A stretch of DNA of 7,752 bases, from the NCBI GenBank assembly GCA_025998355.1, contig BNVV01000062.1:1-7752 (forward strand), in the 5' to 3' direction. The translations under genes and the position numbers were made by a program. The notes beneath the pieces are model-generated. The model was given only the letters and a program-made list of their open reading frames with translations. It made no database searches and had not been told where the DNA came from. Shown in pieces: positions 1 through 5,453 of this stretch (positions are counted from its first letter, which is position 1; every line of letters starts with the position of its first letter). The DNA is from Endomicrobiia bacterium (lineage in GTDB: Bacteria; Elusimicrobiota; Endomicrobiia; Endomicrobiales; Endomicrobiaceae).

Positions 1-302
1 CCATAAACACTTCTGCCAACAGTTGCGCCAGTGATTGTAACCTCATTATTTTTAACATTTCCATGGCCATCAGTAGTACAACCACCATAAACATCTCGTC
101 TAATTGTCACTTTGTTTTTTATAAATACTTTATTATCAGAAGCTGTTCCATTTTCTGTATATCCGCCATAAACACTCCCTATATTGTCTCCTGCATTAAT
201 TTCAACTGTATTACCCTTAACATCAACTTTTCCTTCTGAGTGGGAACAGGCGCCGAAAATGTTATTATCATCAAAATCGCCTCCGTTTACAATAATTTTG
301 TT
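1..302 (-). repeat. Tandem 26-30 residue passenger repeats, four visible
   Basis: The repeats are visible at protein level: residues 101-130 (213-302), 131-156 (135-212), 157-185 (48-134) and 186 onward (1-47, incomplete). Each begins with Asn, then alternating hydrophobic residues (NKIIV, NTVEI, NKVFI, NEVTI). Each complete unit carries a turn IFGAC, VYGGY or VYGGC, and the fourth reaches SVYG at the window edge. The turns are followed by a polar loop. The DNA has diverged, so this is an old protein repeat rather than a recent tandem duplication. The alternating pattern fits rungs of a beta-helix (inference). Confidence 0.75.
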
Positions 303-602
303 GCCTGTCATCGATGCAACAGTACTATCACGACCAACGCGAGCACCGCTTGCATCACCAACTTTTGCTCCTTCTTTGATAATCAAAGTATTATTGTTTG
401 GGTCTAGCGAAATTGGAACGATTCCATTCGGATCAGTAGAATTAGCAGCGACATTCCGTTCACGAGTAGCATTAGCATTAGAAGAGTCCAGTGTTATTGT
501 ATTTCCCAAACAAATGCTAGTGCAAGTAAACATTGCCACCATTGCTAATACATTCCTCGTTCTTTTTTCTGCCAGTCTGCTTAGATACTTTGTTCTTTTC
601 AT
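1..602 (-). CDS. Autotransporter-like surface protein with VYGG repeats, N-terminal part (runs off the window)
   Basis: An open frame runs from an ATG at 602 to the window edge (200 codons plus two bases), so the C-terminus is not seen. The first ~33 residues look like a long signal peptide: a basic stretch (KRTKYLSRLAEKRTRN) followed by a hydrophobic core (VLAMVAMFTCTSICLG). Residues 34-100 are polar and Asn/Ser/Thr-rich. From residue 101 come at least four degenerate repeats of 26-30 residues, each shaped like N-x-(V/I)-x-(I/V)-...-(V/I)-(Y/F)-G-(G/A)-(Y/C). Such repeats are typical of parallel beta-helix passenger domains of autotransporters and large surface adhesins. I infer an exported, cell-surface protein whose barrel domain would lie beyond the window; no ligand can be named. 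ATG 602 is preferred over ATG 606 because only its frame stays open and encodes the signal peptide. The gene follows the acyltransferase-glycosyltransferase gene after 219 nt and probably has its own promoter. Confidence 0.85.
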   Translation of the reverse strand, partial: MKRTKYLSRLAEKRTRNVLAMVAMFTCTSICLGNTITLDSSNANATRERNVAANSTDPNGIVPISLDPNNNTLIIKEGAKVGDASGARVGRDSTVASMTGNKIIVNGGDFDDNNIFGACSHSEGKVDVKGNTVEINAGDNIGSVYGGYTENGTASDNKVFIKNKVTIRRDVYGGCTTDGHGNVKNNEVTITGATVGRSVY

Positions 603-610
603 ACATTTTT

Positions 611-617
611 CTCCTTT
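611..617 (-). promoter_or_regulatory. Shine-Dalgarno of the surface protein gene
   Basis: The minus strand reads AAAGGAG, followed by eight bases and then ATG at 602. The site decides the start. ATG 606 lies only four bases from it and opens a different frame, without the signal peptide. ATG 602 has ideal spacing and leads into the signal peptide. Confidence 0.75.
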
Positions 618-687
618 GATAAAGATAAGTATCTGTTTTGATTTTGGGAAAACGTCTAATAAATACCTCGCAAGGCTTGCGCCCGCC

Positions 688-713
688 GCCACTTTTTAAA
701 AAAAGGGGAATTA
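688..713. repeat. Palindromic element, copy B
   Basis: On the minus strand it reads TAATTCCCCTTTTTTT followed by AAAAAGTGG, an imperfect palindrome with an A/T-run core and C/G ends. It shares the block TAATTCCC-N-TTTTTT and the following A run with copy A about 70 bp away. Immediately after it, on the minus strand, is a GC-rich segment with a small GCAA-loop hairpin. The two together could be part of a dispersed MITE/REP-like repeat (inference). Confidence 0.5.
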
Positions 714-757
714 TTGCAAAAGAACAATGCTTTAGATCAAAAGACTACACGCATCAG

Positions 758-783
758 CCCTTTTTTGCAAAAAATGGGAATTA
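758..783. repeat. Palindromic element, copy A (possible bidirectional terminator)
   Basis: The plus strand reads CCC-TTTTTTGCAAAAAA-T-GGG. The 14-base core is a perfect palindrome and the CCC/GGG flanks extend it, apart from one unpaired T. It lies 37-62 nt beyond the stop of the acyltransferase-GT9 gene. It could form a stem in transcripts of either direction and might end transcription of the waaA unit. No T-run follows the stem on the minus strand, so it is not a textbook intrinsic terminator. Confidence 0.45.
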
Positions 784-796
784 CTACAGCTAGGTG

Positions 797-840
797 ACAA
801 AAGTTTTTAGGCAGATCTCTGTTACAGTACAAACTTTTGT
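797..840. repeat. 10-bp inverted repeat spanning the stop codon of the acyltransferase-GT9 gene
   Basis: ACAAAAGTTT at 797-806 is perfectly complementary to AAACTTTTGT at 831-840, with a 24-nt loop. The 831-840 arm lies in the last codons of the coding sequence and the loop contains the stop. It may stabilise the 3' end of the mRNA or help termination. The stem is AT-rich and the loop long, so function is uncertain. Confidence 0.4.
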
Positions 841-2483
841 TTTACTTCTTTGAAAACTTCTTCAACTGTAATATCCCGCATACATATTGGATTCTTGCAA
901 TTTCTGTTTCTGCAAGGCTGGCAAGCAAATTTATGCTGTATAATTTTCGTATTTCCTTTATATGGTCCTGTGCGCCTTGCGTTTGTAGGCCCTAAAATAG
1001 CTACGGCTTGCATATTTAATGCCGTTGCGATATGCATGGGGCCTGCTTCATTTCCGACAAAGACCTTGCATATTTTTAAGAAAGCGCACAATTCTTTTAG
1101 GGTAAAACTGCCTGTCATGTCGACTATTTTAACTCCAGCAATGACAATTATTTCTTCATTCAATCCTTTTTCGGTGGCTCCGCCCTCTTTGCCTCCAACA
1201 AGCGCAATATCGGCACCCAACTCGTTTTTTAACCTTTGCGCAAGATGTGCAAAGTTATAACTTCCCCATCTTCTTGAAACCCAACCGCCACCGGGATGAA
1301 TGCCTACCAGTTTATCAAAATTTACATTTTCTTTTAAAAGTTCTTCTCTAACGCTTTTGAAGCTCTCTTCGGGTATTGCTATCGGATAACTAATTTCATA
1401 AGTACAGCCTAAGTATTTTGCAACTTCAAAATGGCGTTTGACGCAATGATAAGTTTTGGGAGATTTTATTTCCTTTGAAAACATCTGCGAAAATTCTCTC
1501 ATACCGTTTGTGGAAGAAGATGCTATTTTAAATCTTGCTCCCGCCAGTCTAACAAACATTGCCGATTTTGCCAGACCATGCAAATCTATACTTAGGTCAA
1601 ACTTTTGTTCCCTCAATTTATGTCTTAAATTTTTATAATATTTAAAAGAAACTTGTTTTCTGTCCCATATAAATATGTTATCAAGATAAGGATTGCCTTC
1701 TAGAATTTCAAAGCATCTCTCATCTACAATCCAGCTGAGTTTTGCATGCGGATATTTTTTCTTTATTGCCGCAAGCGTAGGCAAAGAAAACACTATATCG
1801 CCTATTCTGCTTGGTTGAACTATTAAAATTTTAGGAAAGGGATGATATTCTAAATATCTCAATATGTCTTTTCCCCAATAATATTTATCTGTAAATTCAA
1901 ATAATTTATTTAATTTTTTTTCCACAAGAGCTGTTTTTTGTTTGATATTATCGCCGTAATTTATATAGACCGGTTCCCCATAAATTTGTACAGTTTTTGA
2001 AAAAGGCAATGGGATTATAGTTTTGTCCCAAGTTCTTAGTACTATTTTATTCTTTGACGAACAGCTTATTGGTAGCAACGGCATAGCTGTTTTTTGAGCG
2101 GCATATACAACACCAGCTTTAAGTTTATGACAAGGGCCTCTCGGTCCGTCTGCGGCAAATGCAAGAGTATGTCCATGCCGCGCATATTTTATAAGCTTCA
2201 TTAACGCTCTTTGCCCACCTTTGCTTGAAGAACCTCTTACGGACAAGTAACCAAAATTTTGCAAAATTTGTGACATAAGTTCACCATCATTCGACATACT
2301 CACCATAATAACTATATTATTTTTTTGGTTAGACATTATCATAGGGAATTCATTCCCATGCCAAAAAGCATAAACTGACGGCTTAGGGTAATGAAGAGTA
2401 TCATTTAAAGACGTCTTTCTTAAAGTTTTATCTACAATACGGCATATAAATGTAACAATTTTTATAAAACTTTTATTACGCAT
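822..2483 (-). CDS. Fused DUF374/LpxJ-like acyltransferase and GT9 heptosyltransferase
   Basis: A 553-residue protein with two complete domains. Residues ~30-205 match DUF374, a lysophospholipid-acyltransferase-like family that includes LpxJ, a late lipid A acyltransferase. Visible motifs are FWHGNE (40-45, likely catalytic His42), SNDGE (64-68), VRGSSSKGG (82-90), DGPRGP (112-117) and K-x-G...A...P-L-L-P (122-138). Residues ~218-553 are a GT9 ADP-heptose:LPS heptosyltransferase: QPSRIGD (223-229, likely catalytic Asp229), DLHGLAKS (300-307), GIHPGGG (394-400), VGGKEGG (429-435), GNEAGPMHIATAL (477-489), then four Cys in CQPCRNRNCKNPICMRD (521-537). Each domain has its usual stand-alone length, joined by a ~12-residue linker. 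The ATG overlaps the end of waaA by 8 nt with only a weak AGAGA upstream, suggesting coupled translation. I infer a bifunctional inner-membrane enzyme acylating lipid A and adding a heptose-like sugar. The sugar and acyl donors cannot be read from sequence. Confidence 0.9.
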   Translation of the reverse strand: MRNKSFIKIVTFICRIVDKTLRKTSLNDTLHYPKPSVYAFWHGNEFPMIMSNQKNNIVIMVSMSNDGELMSQILQNFGYLSVRGSSSKGGQRALMKLIKYARHGHTLAFAADGPRGPCHKLKAGVVYAAQKTAMPLLPISCSSKNKIVLRTWDKTIIPLPFSKTVQIYGEPVYINYGDNIKQKTALVEKKLNKLFEFTDKYYWGKDILRYLEYHPFPKILIVQPSRIGDIVFSLPTLAAIKKKYPHAKLSWIVDERCFEILEGNPYLDNIFIWDRKQVSFKYYKNLRHKLREQKFDLSIDLHGLAKSAMFVRLAGARFKIASSSTNGMREFSQMFSKEIKSPKTYHCVKRHFEVAKYLGCTYEISYPIAIPEESFKSVREELLKENVNFDKLVGIHPGGGWVSRRWGSYNFAHLAQRLKNELGADIALVGGKEGGATEKGLNEEIIVIAGVKIVDMTGSFTLKELCAFLKICKVFVGNEAGPMHIATALNMQAVAILGPTNARRTGPYKGNTKIIQHKFACQPCRNRNCKNPICMRDITVEEVFKEVKQKFVL

Positions 2484-3726
2484 TTAAATTCTCTTTTATT
2501 TTTTCTATCGTAAACGATGCAACGCCTTTTTGAGAATTAACAGTTTTTAAAGCATTCTTTCCGATTGTTTCAGACAACTGTTTATTAGAAATAAATTCCC
2601 TTATTTTTTTGGCTAAATCATCCGAATCTTCAACAATCAAGGCTCCAAAAGCCTTTACAAGACTTTCCGCTTCAGTTTTAAAATTACCCATATTTTTGCC
2701 AAATAAAACTGGTTTGCCATATGCCGCCGGCTCTATGGGATTTTGTCCGCCTTTATCGACAATAGAACCGCCAACATAACATACGTCTGAAATTGAATAT
2801 ATACTCTGTAACTTTCCAAAAATATCAATCAAAATAAAATTATTGCTGAAATCTCCAGTGGAAAACAGTGAATATTTTATATGTTTATCTTCAAGAATTT
2901 TAATTACATCTTCTGTTCTTGACAAATGTCTTGGAGCAAGAAAGAATTTAATTTTACTAAAGCCTGGGACTATCTTGTTATACACATCCGCTATAATATC
3001 ATCTTCTCCTTTCCTGGTGCTTCCTGCTGTAAAAATAAAATCATCTTCGCTTAACAAAAAATCATCTCGTTTTGATATCGTTGCAAAATTACTATCATAT
3101 TTTATATTTCCTGAAACAATAACATTGCTCTTGCCGTTTGTTAAAAAATTAAATCTATCGGCATCATCTTTACTTCTTGCAATAATAACATTAATCAGCC
3201 CGACGAAGCGGTTCCAAAAAAATTTTAATTTTTTATACGATTTATATGATTTTTCCGACATTCGCCCGTTAATTATAATAGTTTTTATATTTTTATGCGA
3301 CGCAGTATAGAGCATAGTTGCCCAAAGCTCAGTCTCGACAAGTACAAGTATATCAGGTTTTATGCTATTAAAAGCCTTGTTCATAATAGGATATATATCC
3401 AAAGGCAGCAAAGTGACAAAATCTGCTTTTTGTAATTTTTGAGCGTATTCTCTGCCACTCTTAGTAATCGTAGTCAAAACAACATAGTAATCTTGAAGAC
3501 CGTTTAAAATAGGTTCTGCAGCGATAACTTCGCCTAGTGATGCACAATGTATCCATACGGTAGTTTTTTTTGAATTTTTACCTAACGGTTTATAAACAGC
3601 AAAACGCTCTGAAAGCTTATAAAAAAAATCTTTTCTGTGTTTATTATTAAAGAGAATAGCAAATACAATCAGAGGCAAAGATAGAACAAAAAGAATGTTG
3701 TATACTATCAGATATATTTCTAACAT
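2476..3726 (-). CDS. waaA: 3-deoxy-D-manno-octulosonic acid (Kdo) transferase
   Basis: WaaA/KdtA transfers Kdo from CMP-Kdo to the lipid A precursor at the cytoplasmic face of the inner membrane (GT30, GT-B fold). The 416-residue length is normal. A hydrophobic anchor occupies about residues 3-26. The motif CASLGEV carries the expected general-base Glu at 66. Also visible are TTITKSG (85-91), ETELW (131-135), SGNIKYD (205-211), APRH (264-267) and the C-terminal nucleotide-binding stretch GGQNPIEPAAYGKPVLFG (326-343). I chose ATG 3726 because GGTGA sits five bases upstream and the protein then starts MLEIYLIVYN, like the MLEL start of E. coli WaaA. ATG 3738 would add four residues and has no Shine-Dalgarno. 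It is the first gene of the second unit and overlaps the acyltransferase-GT9 gene. Whether it adds one, two or more Kdo residues cannot be told. Confidence 0.95.
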   Translation of the reverse strand: MLEIYLIVYNILFVLSLPLIVFAILFNNKHRKDFFYKLSERFAVYKPLGKNSKKTTVWIHCASLGEVIAAEPILNGLQDYYVVLTTITKSGREYAQKLQKADFVTLLPLDIYPIMNKAFNSIKPDILVLVETELWATMLYTASHKNIKTIIINGRMSEKSYKSYKKLKFFWNRFVGLINVIIARSKDDADRFNFLTNGKSNVIVSGNIKYDSNFATISKRDDFLLSEDDFIFTAGSTRKGEDDIIADVYNKIVPGFSKIKFFLAPRHLSRTEDVIKILEDKHIKYSLFSTGDFSNNFILIDIFGKLQSIYSISDVCYVGGSIVDKGGQNPIEPAAYGKPVLFGKNMGNFKTEAESLVKAFGALIVEDSDDLAKKIREFISNKQLSETIGKNALKTVNSQKGVASFTIEKIKENLNA

Positions 3727-3731
3727 TTTAT

Positions 3732-3736
3732 TCACC
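3732..3736 (-). promoter_or_regulatory. Shine-Dalgarno that decides the waaA start
   Basis: GGTGA on the minus strand lies five bases before ATG 3726 and overlaps the alternative ATG at 3738. It matches the 5'-GGUGA part of the anti-Shine-Dalgarno complement. This favours the shorter protein. Confidence 0.45.
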
Positions 3737-3738
3737 AT

Positions 3739-3931
3739 ACTAAAATAATGAAGCTACAAGTAACAACTGCATTTGCTAAAAGATAGATACGATACGCTTC
3801 TTTACCATGTTTATGTTAAATTTGTTTTATGTATTTCGTCGTAAAAAATAACATCGAGATGCTCTCAAAACAAAGGCGCGTCGACAGTGACCTGCTTCTT
3901 AGTTTTTAGAGAGGCTCTCTTTTGCGCGTAA
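3739..3931. other. Intergenic region before waaA, with a weak promoter candidate
   Basis: These 193 nt separate the sec-associated genes from waaA, in an otherwise tightly packed run, and probably hold a terminator and a promoter. The best minus-strand promoter guess is TTGTTT at 3868-3873 and TATTTT at 3845-3850, with a 17-nt spacer that contains a small dyad, GAGA-TGC-TCTC on the plus strand. A short inverted repeat, AGAGAGGCTCTCT, lies at 3908-3920, but on the minus strand it is followed by A, not T, so it is a poor terminator there. Only tiny open frames exist (for example 10 codons on the minus strand from the ATG near 3817), none convincing. Confidence 0.4.
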
Positions 3932-4504
3932 TTACTTCTTTCTTTTTTTATTAGACGGTATCCAATAGAACAAACCACAGGTTGAATATTTAGGTATGAT
4001 ATCTTCTGATTCTATACTGATGCCTATTTTATCGATAGGAACAACTTTCGAAAATTCAGAGTACAAATTACTTGGAATATCTACAACTCTCGAAATCTCG
4101 CAGTTTTCTTCACTTGCTTCATTTGAAATAAGTCTTTGAGCAAAATTTTTTGACTGATCTAAAGCATCAATAGCTATTTCAGAAACAATTTTACATGTAT
4201 GTTCTCCAAAGACGCTTTTGTTCTTCTTATACTCATCATAGAGGTTATCGCATATAGTCACAAAAAAAACACTTTTGGCAACCCACTTAGGAGGAGCGCC
4301 TTTCTCGTAAGCAAAAGGAAGAGTTTCTTTTGAAAAGGTTTCATATATAGCAGACGGAACCAAAAATTTAACATAAAAACGACAACACTGCCGAATTGTC
4401 TTCTCAAGTTCTACGGACGGTTCAACGGCACCGATAAGTTTCTTTACCACCCGTGAAATTTCTTTTACACGTAAATTTACCTTAAAATTCTTTATCTTTC
4501 GCAT
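3932..4504 (-). CDS. Small protein resembling the MetH reactivation domain (divergent, tentative)
   Basis: A 190-residue soluble protein without signal peptide or membrane segments, ending in a basic tail (KKRKK). By eye it follows the layout of small proteins related to the reactivation domain of cobalamin-dependent methionine synthase. There is an N-terminal helical part with PSAIYETF (50-57), then KSVFFVTICDNLYDEY (77-92) where that family has a 'vvtlG..le..i' strand-helix. Next is AIDALDQS (111-118), and finally IDKIGISIESEDIIPKYST (157-175), like 'KIGI.LT.S.mi.P..S' there. The family binds AdoMet through an R-x-x-x-G-Y loop; here R139 is followed directly by VVDIPSN and the G-Y portion seems deleted, so activity is doubtful. 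The ATG shares one base with the secF stop (TAATG) and has no Shine-Dalgarno, implying reinitiation after secF. It could instead be an unrelated, lineage-specific protein; homology is unproven. Confidence 0.5.
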   Translation of the reverse strand: MRKIKNFKVNLRVKEISRVVKKLIGAVEPSVELEKTIRQCCRFYVKFLVPSAIYETFSKETLPFAYEKGAPPKWVAKSVFFVTICDNLYDEYKKNKSVFGEHTCKIVSEIAIDALDQSKNFAQRLISNEASEENCEISRVVDIPSNLYSEFSKVVPIDKIGISIESEDIIPKYSTCGLFYWIPSNKKRKK

Positions 4505-5439
4505 TATTTTGAACGAGTTACGCTCTGTTTTATTGCAGCTTTCAAACGATTACTTCTTCTTATTTCCAATTCATAAACGAATGGAGCGCAAATAAATACA
4601 GAAGAAAATACTCCTAACACTGTACCTATAACCATTATATATGCAAACGTATGTAGAACCTCACCGCCGAAAAAAAACAAAGAACTTGCCACGATAAATA
4701 CCATTAACGAAGTAACAACTGTCCTAACAAGAACTTCATTTATGCTTTTATTGATAATTGCTGCAAAATTTTCTTTTACACATAATTTTAAGTTTTCTTT
4801 TATTCTGTCAAACAAAACAATAGTATCGTTAATTGAATAGCCAGCTAGTGTAAGCAAAGCTGCCACGACTATTATATTAACTTCTTTATTAGCAAGAATT
4901 ATAAAACCAAAACATGCGATAATATCATGGATAACACCTAAAACAGCGGCAATACCCCATAAACCAGACTTAAATCTGAAAGCCACATAGGCGACCATAC
5001 CTAAAAAAGCGAATAAAAACGCATAAATAGCCTGTTTTGAAAGATACTCACCAACTGCAGGACCTACATATTCGATCCTTTCTACTTTCATAGGATTGTC
5101 AGGAAATTTTGCCTGTATAGAATCTTTTATCAAATTTTTAAATTCTTCCTGAGATTTGAGAGTTTTTTTTGCTCTTATCAGAATAAAATTTTCTGAACTC
5201 TGAAGTTCAAAAGATTTCACTCCTGCCTCTTCTATAGCGGAGCGTATATCATGTAATGCGGTATTATTATCACGAAAAGAAATCTGCATTAGAACACCAC
5301 CTGCAAAATCAATACCGTAGTTAGGTCCTCCTCTATAAATGAAAGCTGTTATTGTCATTAGTAACAACGACACAGCAACCACAAAAAACTTGCGACGACT
5401 TCCTATAAAATCTATATCCATAGATTTAAAAAATTGCAC
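4504..5439 (-). CDS. secF: Protein translocase subunit SecF
   Basis: SecF pairs with SecD in the inner membrane and uses the proton gradient to complete translocation of proteins leaving SecYEG. The 311-residue length is normal. There is a first membrane helix (about 17-35), then GIDFAGG (42-48), a periplasmic domain to about 130, and the VGPAVGEYL junction (125-133). Five further helices follow between about 136 and 290. The signature GYSINDTIVLFDRIKEN spans 200-216. Asp205 and Arg239 are 34 residues apart, the same spacing as the proton-pathway Asp213 and Arg247 of E. coli SecF. The start is GTG, chosen for the strong Shine-Dalgarno just upstream; the next ATG (codon 7) has none. It follows secD after 14 nt and its stop overlaps the next gene's ATG. 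Confidence 0.97.
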   Translation of the reverse strand: MQFFKSMDIDFIGSRRKFFVVAVSLLLMTITAFIYRGGPNYGIDFAGGVLMQISFRDNNTALHDIRSAIEEAGVKSFELQSSENFILIRAKKTLKSQEEFKNLIKDSIQAKFPDNPMKVERIEYVGPAVGEYLSKQAIYAFLFAFLGMVAYVAFRFKSGLWGIAAVLGVIHDIIACFGFIILANKEVNIIVVAALLTLAGYSINDTIVLFDRIKENLKLCVKENFAAIINKSINEVLVRTVVTSLMVFIVASSLFFFGGEVLHTFAYIMVIGTVLGVFSSVFICAPFVYELEIRRSNRLKAAIKQSVTRSK

Positions 5440-5443
5440 TTTT

Positions 5444-5449
5444 ACCTCC
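5444..5449 (-). promoter_or_regulatory. Strong Shine-Dalgarno setting the secF GTG start
   Basis: GGAGGT on the minus strand lies four bases before the GTG at 5439, inside the 14-nt secD-secF gap. It is the best ribosome-binding site in the window. It supports initiation at GTG rather than at the downstream ATG and would offset the weaker start codon. Confidence 0.8.
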
Positions 5450-5453
5450 GACT

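Larger units (their letters stand above)
607..821. other. Intergenic region with palindromic repeats; no gene seen
   Basis: This stretch lies between the stop of the acyltransferase-GT9 gene and the start of the surface protein gene, both on the minus strand. It should therefore hold a terminator and a promoter. I see two related palindromic elements (688-713 and 758-783) and a GC-rich patch around 670-692. On the minus strand the patch contains GGGC-GCAA-GCCT, a short hairpin with a GNRA-type loop. No tRNA or other known RNA is recognisable. A weak promoter-like pair on the minus strand, TTGATC at 735-740 and AATAAT at 710-715, has a 19-nt spacer; this is too long for confidence. Confidence 0.6.

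Noticed and set aside
1..302. CRISPR-like or DNA tandem repeat
   Set aside because: The periodicity is in the protein only; unit lengths vary (26-30 codons) and the DNA copies have diverged, with no spacers.
184..699. Plus-strand open frame of 171 codons
   Set aside because: It is antisense to the surface protein gene. The minus strand there has a good Shine-Dalgarno, a signal peptide and protein repeats, whereas the plus frame gives a composition without any recognisable domain.
607..821. A structured RNA gene or tRNA in the intergenic region
   Set aside because: Stems are visible, but there is no cloverleaf, no CCA end and no known RNA motif; only palindromic repeats can be supported.
850..1638. 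Plus-strand open frames opposite the acyltransferase-GT9 gene
   Set aside because: They mirror the conserved GT9 coding frame on the minus strand and have no motifs of their own.
1829..1869. Artificial joining of two genes by a sequencing error in the fusion protein
   Set aside because: The linker region (residues 205-218) is in frame, has ordinary codons and no homopolymer likely to cause a shift; no second start with a Shine-Dalgarno is seen before the GT9 part.
2843..3310. Plus-strand open frame of 155 codons opposite waaA
   Set aside because: Antisense shadow of clear WaaA motifs; no Shine-Dalgarno and no domain.
3785..3860. Short peptides encoded before waaA (10 codons on minus, 14 codons on plus) as leader peptides
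   Set aside because: No Shine-Dalgarno precedes them, and no attenuator hairpin with a T-run follows.
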